DNA from: Lysobacter silvisoli
GTDB lineage: Bacteria > Pseudomonadota > Gammaproteobacteria > Xanthomonadales > Xanthomonadaceae
DNA length: 64,000 nt
Assembly: GCF_003382365.1 (NCBI RefSeq)
Contig: NZ_QTSU01000002.1
Span: 558,001 to 622,000, forward strand
Direction: 5' to 3'
Positions 43,024 to 52,475 of this stretch are shown here, piece after piece (position 1 is the first letter of the stretch; every line of letters starts with the position of its first letter). Under the pieces are notes generated by a model. It searched no databases. It saw only the letters and a list, made by a program, of their open reading frames with translations, and was not told the DNA's origin. A program made the translations under genes and the position numbers.

Positions 43024-43932
43024 TCAAACCGCCGCTGCCGCCGCCTGCCGCCGCGAACGCCACAAGCCTTCGCCGGCGAACACCAGCAGCCCCACCCAGA
43101 TGAAGGCGAAACCGATCAGGCGCGCTTCGTCGAAAGGCTCGTGCAGGATCCACACGCCGATCAGCAGCTGCAGGGTCGGCGCGATGTACTGCATCAGCCC
43201 CACCACCGACAGCGGCACGCGCCGCACCGCGTAGGCGAAGCCGATCAGCGGCAGCGCCGTCAGCGCGCCGGCCAGCACCAGCAGCGCGTCGATGCCCAGG
43301 CCCCAGCCGCCCAGGAAGCCGCCCTGGCCGTGGTTTTCGCCCCACAGCAGCACCGCCAGCGCGGGCAGGAACAGGTACAGGCTTTCGATGCCCAAGCCGG
43401 TCACCGCCTCCACCGCGACCAGCTTGCGAATCAGGCCGTAGGTCGCGAACGACAAGGCCAGCGCGATCGCGATCCACGGCAGCTGCCCGTATTGCCAGGT
43501 CAGCCAGACCACGCCGGCGGCGGCAAGCACCACCGCCGTCCACTGCACGCGGTTCATGCGCTCGTGCAGCAGCAGCACGCCCAGCACCACGTTGACCAGC
43601 GGATTGATGAAATAGCCCAGGCTGGTTTCGACCACGTGGCCGGCATTGACCGCCCAAATGTACAGGCCCCAGTTGAACGCGATCAGGCAGCCGCTGAGCG
43701 CCAGCATCGCCGCCTTGCGCGGCTGCGCGAATACCTCGCGCAACCAAGCGAAGCCCTGCTTCCAGCACAGCCAGGCCGCGACCAGCACCGCGCTCCAGGC
43801 GATGCGGTGGCCGACGATCTGCAGCGAGGGGACGACCTTGAGCAGGTGCCAGTACAGCGGCATCAGCCCCCACAGCACGAACGAGGCCGCCGCGATCCAC
43901 AGGCCGCGGCGGCTTTCGCTGGCCGCGTTCAT
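43024..43932 (-). CDS. rarD: EamA-family transporter RarD
   Basis: This 302-residue, ten-helix drug/metabolite-superfamily protein has two EamA repeats. RarD character is seen in the N-terminal stretch ASFVLWGLMPLYWHLLKVVP and in ETSLGYFINPLVNVVLGVLLL, where the family keeps the GYFINPL motif. Its role, probably metabolite export, is not settled experimentally. Its start overlaps the stop of the other EamA gene upstream (ATGA), giving a two-transporter operon. Confidence 0.87.
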   Translation of the reverse strand: MNAASESRRGLWIAAASFVLWGLMPLYWHLLKVVPSLQIVGHRIAWSAVLVAAWLCWKQGFAWLREVFAQPRKAAMLALSGCLIAFNWGLYIWAVNAGHVVETSLGYFINPLVNVVLGVLLLHERMNRVQWTAVVLAAAGVVWLTWQYGQLPWIAIALALSFATYGLIRKLVAVEAVTGLGIESLYLFLPALAVLLWGENHGQGGFLGGWGLGIDALLVLAGALTALPLIGFAYAVRRVPLSVVGLMQYIAPTLQLLIGVWILHEPFDEARLIGFAFIWVGLLVFAGEGLWRSRRQAAAAAV

Positions 43933-44864
43933 GCCTGGGTCTCTTTGGCCGGCATCGGCATGGCCTTGGCCGCGCGCGCCTTGGCCAGGGTGATGATGAC
44001 CACGCCGACCAGGATCACGCCCATCGCGCCCAGGTCGTGCGCGCTGAAGCGCTCGCCGGCCAGCAGCGCGCCGAACAGCACCGCGATCGGCGGATTGACG
44101 TAGGCGTAGCTGGTGGCCAGCGCCGGACGCACGTGATGCAGCAGCCAGATGTAGGCGGTGAAACCGAAGATCGAGCCGGCCACCACCAGGTAGGCCACCG
44201 CCGCGGTCGCCTCGAAGGTCGGCATCGCGCTCATGCGCTCGCCGGTGACCGCGGCCGCGCCCAGCATCCACACGCTGCCGGTCAGCATCTGCGCGCTGGC
44301 GGCCATGAACGGCGACGGCAGGTCCTGATCGCGGCTCCAGATCGAGCCCCAGGCCCAGGCGATCGGCGCCACGATCAGGCAGACCAGGCCCAGGGTCGAG
44401 CTGGACAGCGCGCTGCCGGCGTTGAGCCAGATCACGCCGAGGAAACCGATCACCAGGCCCACCCATTCGATCCGGCTGGGGTGACGGCCGCGCAGCATCG
44501 CGAACACGCCGGCGAACAGCGGCATCGACGCCACCGCGATCGCGGCCAGGCCCGAGCTGACCTCGGTCTCGGCCAGGTTCACCAGGCCGTTGGACAGCAG
44601 CACCATCCAGATCGACAGCAGCCACAGCGTGCGCCATTGCTTGCGCGTGGGCGGCGCGGTGCCGCGCCAGCGCAGCACGGCGTACATCAGCGCGCCGGCG
44701 ATGAACATGCGGATGGCGCCGAGCAGGAACGGCGGATAGCTTTCCAGGGCGAAACGGATGGCCAGGTAGGTCGAACCCCACAGGATGTAGACCGAGGCCA
44801 GGGCGAAGGCGACCGCGATCGCGCCGGGGGCCAGTCTTGCTGCGGTGGGTGAGGCGGCGCTCAT
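43929..44864 (-). CDS. EamA-family (YedA-like) DMT transporter
   Basis: This 311-residue protein has ten membrane helices in two EamA repeats; IRFALESYPPFLLGAIRMFI and the second-repeat ATSYAYVNPPIAVLFGALLAGE are typical of YedA-type amino-acid or metabolite exporters. It is the first gene of a pair with rarD. An Lrp-family regulator is encoded divergently nearby (45582), with a GNAT gene between, suggesting amino-acid-responsive control. AAGGAACTCC precedes the ATG. Confidence 0.85.
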   Translation of the reverse strand: MSAASPTAARLAPGAIAVAFALASVYILWGSTYLAIRFALESYPPFLLGAIRMFIAGALMYAVLRWRGTAPPTRKQWRTLWLLSIWMVLLSNGLVNLAETEVSSGLAAIAVASMPLFAGVFAMLRGRHPSRIEWVGLVIGFLGVIWLNAGSALSSSTLGLVCLIVAPIAWAWGSIWSRDQDLPSPFMAASAQMLTGSVWMLGAAAVTGERMSAMPTFEATAAVAYLVVAGSIFGFTAYIWLLHHVRPALATSYAYVNPPIAVLFGALLAGERFSAHDLGAMGVILVGVVIITLAKARAAKAMPMPAKETQA

Positions 44865-44942
44865 GAGGCGGGAGTTCCTTGGGGGAGGAAGGCGGAGGGG
44901 AAAGAAGCGAACAGCTAAGGACGTGCAGCGATGAAACCCGGA

Positions 44943-45500
44943 TCAGTCGGGCAGGTGCAGGCACACCGCCGTGCGCCGGCTGCCCACGGCGCGGCGTACG
45001 GGATCGGAATAGGTGTCGACGACGGCGAAGCCGGCCTTGCGCATCATGCCAGCCGAGCCTGCGTTCTCTTCGTGCCGTTCGACATAGATCTCGCGCAGGC
45101 CGCGCAGGCGCAGCCGCGCGATCGCCTCCGCCAGCAGGCGCGCGCCCAGGCCGGCGCCGCGGTGTTCGCCGTGCACCACCACTTCGCCGATATGGCCGTG
45201 ACGCGCGCGCTCGCGGCCCACCGGCTGGTAGCAGGCGAACTCGTCGCTGGCCTCGAAGGTGGCCACCGCCACCAGCGCGCCGGCGTGCTCGGCCACCACC
45301 GCCTGCAGGCCGGCGCCGATCCGCGCCAGATGCGCGCCCAGCTCGGGCTCGGGCAGGTAGTTCCAGGGGTTGGGGCCATGCGCGCGGATCAGGGCATGGA
45401 CCGCGGCGATGTCCGCAGGCAGCGCCTCGCGCAGGCCGTAGCGCGAGGCGGCGGCATCGACGAGGGAGGGAGGGCTGGCGAAGCGCTGCATGCGGAGCAT
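44943..45500 (-). CDS. GNAT-family N-acetyltransferase
   Basis: This 185-residue protein has the acetyl-CoA-binding motif A, VVVHGEHRGAGLGARLLAEA (pattern Q/RxxGxG/A), and the following helix and strand LRLRGLREIYVERHEENAGS. The acceptor could be an amino acid or an antibiotic-like amine. Two close starts (45500 and 45491) are possible; neither has a good ribosome binding site. It is divergent from the Lrp gene at 45582 and co-directional with the two EamA exporters. Confidence 0.82.
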   Translation of the reverse strand: MLRMQRFASPPSLVDAAASRYGLREALPADIAAVHALIRAHGPNPWNYLPEPELGAHLARIGAGLQAVVAEHAGALVAVATFEASDEFACYQPVGRERARHGHIGEVVVHGEHRGAGLGARLLAEAIARLRLRGLREIYVERHEENAGSAGMMRKAGFAVVDTYSDPVRRAVGSRRTAVCLHLPD

Positions 45501-45568
45501 CGGCGTGACTGAGTCGATCAGCGTATGCCTGTGCCGAAACAGGTGCTTGAAAAAATGCCCGCCTAAAC

Positions 45569-45581
45569 GCAAAAATTTTGC
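45569..45581 (+). promoter_or_regulatory. A-tract inverted repeat abutting the lrp-type start codon
   Basis: GCAAAA-A-TTTTGC ends at the base before the ATG at 45582. A symmetrical A/T-rich site at this place suits autorepression by the encoded Lrp-like protein and could also affect the divergent GNAT/EamA genes. Confidence 0.5.
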
Positions 45582-46079
45582 ATGGCGCGTACACCCCTGG
45601 TATTGGACGAGTTGGACCACAAGCTGCTGGCGCTGCTGCAACGCGACGCCGAGGCCACGCTGACCGCGCTGGGCGACGCCGTGGGGCTGTCGCCCAGCGC
45701 GGTGCAGCGGCGCATCGGCCGCTACCGCAAGCACGGGCTGATGCGGCAGGTGGCGGTGCTGGATCCGATGGCGGTAGGCGCGACGCTGGCCGCGGTCTAC
45801 GTGACCATGGAGCGCGAGTCGGCCGGCCGCCACGCCGCGTTCTACGCGCGCATGCGTGCGGCGCCGGAGGTGCAGCAGTGCTATGTGCTGGCGGGGCAAT
45901 GGGATTACCTGGTGATCCTGGCCACCACGGGCGTGGCGCACTGCCGGCAGGTGGCCGAGCGGCTGTTCCTGGACGAGGGCACGATCAAGCGCTACGAAAC
46001 CCATCTGGTGTTCGACGTGGTCAAGCATGGGCTGGTGCTGCCTACGCGCGACGGAGTGCGCGCCGGCCGACGGCGCTGA
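45582..46079 (+). CDS. Lrp/AsnC-family transcriptional regulator
   Basis: This 165-residue protein has an N-terminal helix-turn-helix (LDHKLLALLQRDAEATLTAL and VGLSPSAVQRRIGRYRKHGL) and a C-terminal RAM ligand-binding domain (VQQCYVLAGQWDYLVILATT). It is a typical octamer-forming regulator responsive to an amino acid. Divergent orientation to GNAT, EamA and rarD genes makes these its likely targets, as with many Lrp-exporter pairs. An inverted repeat directly precedes the start codon. Confidence 0.88.
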   Translation: MARTPLVLDELDHKLLALLQRDAEATLTALGDAVGLSPSAVQRRIGRYRKHGLMRQVAVLDPMAVGATLAAVYVTMERESAGRHAAFYARMRAAPEVQQCYVLAGQWDYLVILATTGVAHCRQVAERLFLDEGTIKRYETHLVFDVVKHGLVLPTRDGVRAGRRR

Positions 46080-46120
46080 GGTCCGCTCGCATCCGCCGTC
46101 ACGCCGCCGGCTCCCTGCCT

Positions 46121-46752
46121 CGGGGTAGGAACTGCGCAAGCTGCGACCGCGAATCCGCAGTTACGACCAAGCCCTCGGTCGGCGGGGGTCTGCTCTGGCG
46201 CCTTGGGGTAGGAGCGGCGTGAGCTGCGATCCGCTCCGAACTCGCGGAGGCCTGGCGCTGCCTGCTCCCAGCTTTGGGGTAGGAGCTGCGTGAGCTGCGA
46301 CCGCGACCCCGGGATTACGGCGAACGCTCCGGTCTCTGCGGGATGTGCTTTCTGTAGGAGCGGCGTGAGCCGCGATCCGCTCCGAACTCGCGAAGGTGTG
46401 TGTGGTGTGTTGGTTAAAGCAACAGCAAAAGCTTCCGTCCGCAAGCGGCCGGGTCACTTTCTTTTGATAAGCGTCAAAAGAAAGTAACCAAAGAAAAACG
46501 CTTCGCCAGAGCTCCCTTGCGAGATCGGAGCGGGCGCAGGGATTTTTCGATGGCACATCCCTGTGCCAGCGAAAAACGGCGCACCTCCTGTGCGCCGCCC
46601 TCCGGGTCTTCTATTGGACGGCGAGTTCGGTGCCCGAGCGAGGATCAAAGGCATTCGCTGCGCTCACCCCCTCATCCTAACCCTCTCCCGCTAGCGGGAG
46701 AGGGGATGCATCCGACGCTGCTGCTTTTAGCCCCTCTCCCGCGTGCGGGGTG
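46121..46752 (+). repeat. Composite intergenic repeat, copy A (inverted relative to copy B)
   Basis: This 0.63-kb non-coding block has, in order: GTAGGAGC(T/G)GCGTGAGC(T/C)GCGA-type REP units (46121-46400, four of them); a segment with a perfect 12-bp hairpin (46456-46485, arms ACTTTCTTTTGA); a conserved segment with GGCACATCCCTGTGCC and a further hairpin GGCGCACCTCCTGTGCGCC (46540-46605); and two CTCTCCCGC palindromes (46681-46705, 46731-46752). The same order is present in reverse at 53013-53502. Open frames in it are not genes. It fills the spacer between the Lrp and Ada-like genes. Confidence 0.85.
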
Positions 46753-46853
46753 AGGGGCGGCGCTTGCGAGCCACTGGCTCGCGCTGCACCGAACGCCCGA
46801 CCGCACTGCGGTCGGGCCGGGGTGCGGGTTGGGGTGAGGGCCGCTGCAAGCCC

Positions 46854-47714
46854 CTACGCCGCCCGCTCCCGCCGCAGCAACTGTTCCTTCAACGGCAAAC
46901 CCCAGCGGTAGCCGCCCAGCGAGCCATCGCCGCGGACCACGCGGTGGCAAGGCACCACCACCGCCACGCGGTTGCCGGCGCAGGCGCGCGCCACGGCGCG
47001 GGCGCTGCCGGGGGCGCCGATGTGTTCGGCCACCTGCGCATAACTGCGGGTCTGGCCGGCGGGAATCTTCATCAGCGCGTCCCAGACCTTGCGCTGGAAC
47101 GCGGTGCCCAGCAGGTCCACCGGCACCGACGGCGCCTGTCCGCCCAGGGCGTCGGCCACGGCGCGCAGGCGCGGGGCCAGGAATTCGTCGCGGCCGGCGT
47201 CCACGCGCTCCAGCTGCGCCTGCGGGAATTCGGCGCGCAGCTTGGCTTCCAGCGCGGCCGCGTCGCGGCCCAGTTCCACCATGCACACGCCGCGCTGCGT
47301 GGTCGCCACCAGGGCCAGGCCCAGCGGCGTCTGCGCCAGGCTCCAGCGGATCTGCTCGCCGGCGCCGCCGGCGCGGTAGCGCGCCGGGGTCATGCCCAGG
47401 CGCGCGGCGCCGCCCTCGTACACGCGCGAAGGCGAGCCGTAGCCGGCGTCGTAGAGCGCGGCGCTGACGTCGCTGCCTTCGCGCAGCGCCGACTTCAGCG
47501 TGCCCAGCTTGCGCTGGGCCAGGTACTCGGCCGGGCTCAGGCCGTAGCGCGCGGCGAAGCGGCGCTGCAGGTGCGAGGGGCTCAGGCCCACGGCGGCGGC
47601 CAGTTCGGCCAGGGTCGGCTCGCCGGCGTCGAGCAGCGCGCGCGCGCGATCCAGCTTGTCGGCGGGAACCAGAGCGGCGGGGGTGAGATCGCGGATCGGG
47701 GTCATGGCGTTCAT
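46854..47714 (-). CDS. Ada-like protein: AraC helix-turn-helix plus O6-methylguanine methyltransferase
   Basis: This 286-residue protein carries an AraC-type helix-turn-helix at about 20-115 (LAAAVGLSPSHLQRRFAARY) followed by a DNA alkyltransferase domain with the acceptor cysteine in PCHRV (C256) and an FQRKVWDALMKIPAG segment. It lacks the N-terminal zinc domain of E. coli Ada that senses methylphosphotriesters. It can repair O6-methylguanine in a suicidal reaction, while how it would sense damage is unclear. The next genes on the strand are unrelated, and copy A of the composite repeat follows its stop. Confidence 0.87.
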   Translation of the reverse strand: MNAMTPIRDLTPAALVPADKLDRARALLDAGEPTLAELAAAVGLSPSHLQRRFAARYGLSPAEYLAQRKLGTLKSALREGSDVSAALYDAGYGSPSRVYEGGAARLGMTPARYRAGGAGEQIRWSLAQTPLGLALVATTQRGVCMVELGRDAAALEAKLRAEFPQAQLERVDAGRDEFLAPRLRAVADALGGQAPSVPVDLLGTAFQRKVWDALMKIPAGQTRSYAQVAEHIGAPGSARAVARACAGNRVAVVVPCHRVVRGDGSLGGYRWGLPLKEQLLRRERAA

Positions 47715-47836
47715 GGCTGCAGACTAGGCCGGACGGCGCCGGCGCGATATCCGATTCTTGCGCCGCCCCGCCCCGCAAACGGCGAGGGCGCGCCCTTGCG
47801 GAACGCGCCCCCGTTCAACCTGCCGCAGACCCAGGC

Positions 47837-50023
47837 TCAGTCGGCCCAATGCCCCGGCTGGTTCGCCGTCGGCAGCACCTGCGCCGACAGCTGACGGTCT
47901 TCGTTGAGCAGGCGCACCGCGTCGGCCAGGATCGCGGCCGATTCGCGCAGCAGCGGGTCCGGACGCTTTTCCGCGGCCTTCTCGCGCGCCACTTCCTGGG
48001 CCAGGTTGCGCTCGCTGGACTGCAGGCCGTCGTCGCCGCTGTCGTCGGCCAGCGGATCCAGGTCCAGGCCCAGCTGCTTGCGCTCGGCCTGGCGCTGCTT
48101 GCGCTTGGCGTCGTCGCGGTCGCGCTCGGCGCGGCGCTCGGCCTCGTTCATGGTGATCGACTTCTTGGCGCGTTCGGCGCGGAACTCGGCCACGTCCTGC
48201 GACCACCACTGGAATTCCTTGTCCTTGGCCACGCGCGCGTCGTGCAGCGTGGACAGCTTGGGCAGCAGCGGCGCGAAGTTGCCGTAACGCACATGCGGCA
48301 CCGCCGAAATCTTGGTCCACGGCAGCGCGTTGTCGTAGGTGCTCTCGCCGTACTCGGTGGCGTCCACCGAGGCCGGGAACGACAGGTCCGGCACCACGCC
48401 CTTGTTCTGAGTGGAGCCGCCGCTGACGCGGAAGAACTGGGCGATGGTCAGCTTGACCTGGCCGAAGCGCGGGCCTTCGTTGGCCGGCCAGCGGTCCAGG
48501 TCCAGCATGTTCTGCACGGTGCCCTTGCCGAAGGTGGTCTCGCCGATCACCAGGCCGCGGCCGTAGTCCTGGATGGCGCCGGCGAAGATCTCCGAGGCCG
48601 AAGCCGAACCGCGGTTGATCAGCACCGCCAGCGGGCCTTCCCAGGCGATGCCGGTGTCGTCGTCGCCGTTGACCTCGACGCGGCCGCCGGACTGACGCAC
48701 CTGCACCACCGGGCCGCGGTCGATGAACAGACCGGTGAGTTCGATCGCCTCGTCCAGCGAACCGCCGCCGTTGTAGCGCAGGTCCAGCACCACGCCGTCG
48801 ACCTTGTCGGCGCGCAGCTTGGTCAGCAGCTTGCTGACGTCGCGCGTGGCCGAGGCGTAGTCGTTGGCGTTGCGGCGGCGGCCCTCGAAGTCCTGGTAGA
48901 AACCCGGCAGCTTGATCACGCCGATGCGCTTGACCGGCGCGCCGTCGGCGGCCGGGATGGTGATGATTTCGGACTTGGCGGCCTGGTCTTCCAGGCGCAC
49001 CTTGTCGCGCACCAGCACGATGCGGTTGGGCTTGCTGTCCAGACCGGCTTCGGCCGGCACCATGTCCAGGCGCACCTTGGTGCCCTTGGTGCCGCGGATC
49101 TTGGCGACCACATCGTCGATGCGCCAGCCGACCACGTCCTCCATCGGCCCGCTGTCGCCCTGGCCCACCGCCATCACCCGGTCGCCGGCCTTGACCTTGC
49201 CGGACTTGCTGGCCGGGCCGCCGGGCACGATCTCGCGGATCGCGACCACGTCGTCCTGCTTCTGCAGCACCGCGCCGATGCCTTCCAGCGACAGCGACAT
49301 GGTCATGTTGAAGTTGTCGGCCGACTTGGGCGTGAAATAGTCGGTGTGCGGATCGATCGCGTTGGCGTAGCTGTTGACGAAGGTCTGGAACACATCCTCG
49401 CCCTTGAGCTCGGCGAAGCCCTTGGCCAGGTTCTGGTAACGCTTGTCCAGGGTCTTGCGGATGTCGTCGGGCTTCTTGCCGGCCAGCTTCAGGCGCAGCC
49501 AGTCGTTGCGCACCGACTGCCGCCACAGCGCGTCGAGCGCGGCGGTGTCGGCCGCCCACGGCGCCTTCTCGCGGTCGTACTCGAAGCGGTCGCTGCCGTC
49601 GAAGCTGAAGATGTCCTGCTTGAGCAGGCCGCGCGCGTAAGCCACGCGTTCGTCGACGCGCTGCTTGAAGGTGGCGAAGATCGTGTACGCCGGGGTCAGG
49701 TCGCCGCCCTTGATCGCATCGTCGAGCTGGGTCTTGTAGACGTCGAACTTGGCGATGTCCTGCGCGGTGAAGTATTGCTTGCCCGCGTCCAGCGATTCCA
49801 GATAGCGCTTGTGCATGTCGGCCGACAGCGCGTCGTCGAGCGCACGCGGGCGGTAGGCGTAACGGCTGTCGGACAGCACGCCGTAGACCAGCTTGGCCGC
49901 GGTGGATTGGTCGGCGGTGGGCGCGCTGGGCAGCGCGGCGGCCGCGCCGCCGGCGTCGGCGCGCGCGAGCAGCGCCAGCGGGGCGGTCAACAGAAAGGCG
50001 AACAGTGTGGTCTTGGCGGTCAT
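47837..50023 (-). CDS. prc: Tail-specific (C-terminal processing) protease Prc
   Basis: This 728-residue periplasmic protease has a signal peptide (about 1-22), an N-terminal helical domain (about 35-225), a PDZ domain (about 235-325) and an S41 catalytic domain with Ser475 in RGSASASEIF and Lys500 in TFGKGTVQ, the Ser/Lys dyad. A C-terminal DUF3340-like helical region follows (about 620-728, rich in AERDRDDAKRKQRQAERKQ). It trims proteins with nonpolar C-termini, including peptidoglycan hydrolases and PBP3 in E. coli. The start at 50023 opens the signal peptide; a longer frame to 50152 is not supported. Confidence 0.92.
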   Translation of the reverse strand: MTAKTTLFAFLLTAPLALLARADAGGAAAALPSAPTADQSTAAKLVYGVLSDSRYAYRPRALDDALSADMHKRYLESLDAGKQYFTAQDIAKFDVYKTQLDDAIKGGDLTPAYTIFATFKQRVDERVAYARGLLKQDIFSFDGSDRFEYDREKAPWAADTAALDALWRQSVRNDWLRLKLAGKKPDDIRKTLDKRYQNLAKGFAELKGEDVFQTFVNSYANAIDPHTDYFTPKSADNFNMTMSLSLEGIGAVLQKQDDVVAIREIVPGGPASKSGKVKAGDRVMAVGQGDSGPMEDVVGWRIDDVVAKIRGTKGTKVRLDMVPAEAGLDSKPNRIVLVRDKVRLEDQAAKSEIITIPAADGAPVKRIGVIKLPGFYQDFEGRRRNANDYASATRDVSKLLTKLRADKVDGVVLDLRYNGGGSLDEAIELTGLFIDRGPVVQVRQSGGRVEVNGDDDTGIAWEGPLAVLINRGSASASEIFAGAIQDYGRGLVIGETTFGKGTVQNMLDLDRWPANEGPRFGQVKLTIAQFFRVSGGSTQNKGVVPDLSFPASVDATEYGESTYDNALPWTKISAVPHVRYGNFAPLLPKLSTLHDARVAKDKEFQWWSQDVAEFRAERAKKSITMNEAERRAERDRDDAKRKQRQAERKQLGLDLDPLADDSGDDGLQSSERNLAQEVAREKAAEKRPDPLLRESAAILADAVRLLNEDRQLSAQVLPTANQPGHWAD

Positions 50024-50281
50024 CGCGGGGGTCTTCACGGCCGGGGTCGGCTGGCTATCGAGTATGGGAGCGAGCATGTGCTGGGCTTGGACCAGCCCAC
50101 AGTGCCGAAAGTTGCCGTGCCTGTCACGCGCGGCGGCCACGGTTTCGGGCATCCGGGGGCGGATGTCGTTCAGCTTGGCGGCGACGGGCGTTAGCGGGGC
50201 GTTAGGGAGCGCCGCCGGCGCTTAGGGTGATGAACGCCGGGAGCCGCGAGTCGGGGTCGGAGCGGGCGCCCCGGATAGGGC

Positions 50282-51331
50282 TCAGGCCGCGGCGAAGCCC
50301 GCTTCGATGGCCTGGCGGTCGGCGTGGTAGGACGAGCGCACCAGCGGGCCGGAGGCGACGTGGGTGAAGCCCAGCGCCATGCCGTAGTCCTCCAGCGCCT
50401 TGAACTCCTCGGGCGTCCAGTAACGCAGCACCGGGTGGTGGTGCGGCGTGGGCTGCAGGTACTGGCCGATGGTGATCATGTCCACGTCGTGCGCGCGCAG
50501 GTCGCGCAAGGTGGCCTGCACCTGCTCCATGGTCTCGCCCAGGCCCAGCATGATGCCGGACTTGGTCGCCACCTGCGGGTGCTGGGCCTTGAACTTCTGC
50601 AGCAGGGTCAGCGACCACTGGTAGTCGGCGCCCGGACGCACGTTGGTGTACAGGTCCGGCACGGTCTCGACGTTGTGGTTGAACACGTCGGGCGGATGGG
50701 TGTTCAGGATCTCCAGCGCGCGCTCCATGCGGCCCTTGCCGCGGAAGTCGGGCGTGAGGATCTCGATCTTGGTGCGCGGGCTTTCGCTGCGCACCGCAGC
50801 GATGCAGTCGACGAAGTGCTGGGCACCGCCGTCACGCAGGTCGTCGCGGTCGACGCTGGTGATGACCACGTACTTCAGGCCCATGTCGGCGACGGTGCGG
50901 GCCAGGTTGGCCGGTTCGCTGGCGTCGGGCGGCTTGGGCCGGCCGTGGGCCACGTCGCAGAACGAGCAGCGCCGCGTGCAGACCTCGCCCAGGATCATGA
51001 AGGTCGCGGTGCCGTGGCTGAAGCACTCGTGGATGTTGGGGCAGCTGGCCTCTTCGCAGACCGTGACCAGGCGGTTCTCGCGCAGCTTGGCCTTGAGCTG
51101 GGCCACCGAGTTGCCCGAGGGAATGCGCACGCGGATCCAGGACGGCTTGCGCAGCACCGGCGCTTCGGCGAACTGCACCGGCGAACGGTTGATCTTGTCG
51201 CCGCCGAGCTGCTTGGCGCCCGGGGTCATGGTGTTGGACTGCAGCACCGCCGGCGCACCCGGCACCGGCGCGTCCGGCGCGCCGCCGCTGACGACCGTGA
51301 GCGGGATGGTCTTGGAGGCGGGATCGGTCAT
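50282..51331 (-). CDS. lipA: Lipoyl synthase
   Basis: This 349-residue radical-SAM enzyme inserts two sulphur atoms into octanoyl groups on lipoyl domains. Both iron-sulphur sites are visible: the auxiliary cluster cysteines C92, C97 and C103 ([13 protein letters not shown]) and the radical-SAM cysteines C118, C122 and C125 (CTRRCSFC). The RSSYHAD serine ligand lies near the C-terminus. It follows lipB by 58 bases on the same strand, the usual order. Confidence 0.96.
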   Translation of the reverse strand: MTDPASKTIPLTVVSGGAPDAPVPGAPAVLQSNTMTPGAKQLGGDKINRSPVQFAEAPVLRKPSWIRVRIPSGNSVAQLKAKLRENRLVTVCEEASCPNIHECFSHGTATFMILGEVCTRRCSFCDVAHGRPKPPDASEPANLARTVADMGLKYVVITSVDRDDLRDGGAQHFVDCIAAVRSESPRTKIEILTPDFRGKGRMERALEILNTHPPDVFNHNVETVPDLYTNVRPGADYQWSLTLLQKFKAQHPQVATKSGIMLGLGETMEQVQATLRDLRAHDVDMITIGQYLQPTPHHHPVLRYWTPEEFKALEDYGMALGFTHVASGPLVRSSYHADRQAIEAGFAAA

Positions 51332-51389
51332 GGCGCTGGGTCGGCTCTTGTTGTTGGCCCCGGCCGCGCGGGCGGCCGGGAATCTGCGC

Positions 51390-52082
51390 TCAGAAGCGCA
51401 TCGGCTCGGCGGCTTCCACCGTCAGGCCGAACTGGCGGGCCAGGTGTTCGACCAGGACCGGCTTGACCGCGTCCATGCCGGACGGGCCGCCCAAGTCTAC
51501 CACCGAGGTCACCTGCAGCCCCTGGTAACCGCAGGGGTTGATGCGCTGGTACGGCGACAGATCCATGGCGATATTGAAGGCCAGACCGTGGAAGGTGCAG
51601 CCGCGGCGCACGCGGATGCCCAGGGCCATGACCTTGGCGCCGTTCACGTACACGCCGGGCGCGCCGTCGCGGCGCGCGCCCTCGATGTTCCAGTCGGCCA
51701 GGGTGTCGATCACCGCCTGCTCGATCCGGTCCACGTACTCGCGCACGCCGACCTTGAGCCGGCGCAGGTCCAGCAGCGGGTAGAGCACGATCTGGCCGGG
51801 GCCGTGGTAGGTCACCTGGCCGCCGCGGTCGACGTGGATCACCGGGATGTCGCCCGGCATCAGCACGTGCTCGTCCTTGCCGGCCTGGCCCAGGGTGAAC
51901 ACCGGATCGTGCTCGACCAGCCACAGCTCGTCGGGGGTATCGACGCCGCGGGCGTCGGTGAAGGCCTGCATGGCACGCCAGACCGGTTCGTAGGGCTGGC
52001 GGCCCAGATCGCGCAGTTGCGCGGCCGGCAGCGCGGGCGCAGCGCCCAGCACCGCCGCGACCGCGTCGATCACAGCGTCCAC
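51390..52082 (-). CDS. lipB: Octanoyl-[acyl-carrier-protein]-protein N-octanoyltransferase
   Basis: This 230-residue transferase moves octanoate from acyl carrier protein to lipoyl domains, the step before LipA. Conserved elements are [20 protein letters not shown], the lysine region [19 protein letters not shown] and the catalytic cysteine in NPCG. Its 5' end overlaps ybeD by 13 bases, and lipA follows. Confidence 0.95.
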   Translation of the reverse strand: MDAVIDAVAAVLGAAPALPAAQLRDLGRQPYEPVWRAMQAFTDARGVDTPDELWLVEHDPVFTLGQAGKDEHVLMPGDIPVIHVDRGGQVTYHGPGQIVLYPLLDLRRLKVGVREYVDRIEQAVIDTLADWNIEGARRDGAPGVYVNGAKVMALGIRVRRGCTFHGLAFNIAMDLSPYQRINPCGYQGLQVTSVVDLGGPSGMDAVKPVLVEHLARQFGLTVEAAEPMRF

Positions 52083-52348
52083 TTCACTTCCGGATGATCG
52101 CGCAGCACCTGGTGGGCGCGGTCGTACTGTTCGCGGCTTTCGGCGCGGAAGCTGATCCGCACCGAGACGTAGCGGCCGGTGCTGGAGTGTTTCCAGGTCA
52201 CCGATTCGTGCAGCACCTCGATCCCGGCGTCCAGCAGCAGGGTCGGCAGGCGGGTTTCCAGGTCCTTTTCGGCCGCGCCCATGGCGGATAGCTCGAACGT
52301 GCCGGGAAACTGGAAACCGTGGTCGGGGTTGTCGGATTGGATGTCCAT
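52070..52348 (-). CDS. ybeD: DUF493 protein YbeD
   Basis: This 92-residue protein of the YbeD/DUF493 family has an ACT-like fold, with [11 protein letters not shown] at the start and [20 protein letters not shown] near the end. It is encoded upstream of lipB as in E. coli; its function is unknown, and a regulatory role in lipoylation is often proposed from the synteny. The start at 52348 gives the normal family length. Confidence 0.88.
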   Translation of the reverse strand: MDIQSDNPDHGFQFPGTFELSAMGAAEKDLETRLPTLLLDAGIEVLHESVTWKHSSTGRYVSVRISFRAESREQYDRAHQVLRDHPEVKWTL

Positions 52349-52475
52349 GGCCGAATTATGGGTCCGGGGGGCCCCGAACCCAAGCCGAACGGCCGTCCGG
52401 TGCGTTGCTGCGGTGGAACGAAGGTCGGCCGGCACGCGGCTTGCTACGCTGCTCGCAGCCCAGCCGGAGCCCCGC

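Noticed and set aside
46161-46654. Several minus-strand frames of 65-150 residues (for example with MCHRKIPAPAP)
   Set aside because: They translate the composite repeat; similar peptides arise from copy B, and there are no ribosome binding sites.
47849-50194. 781-residue plus-strand frame
   Set aside because: It is antisense to prc, which has a complete PDZ and Ser/Lys protease domain.
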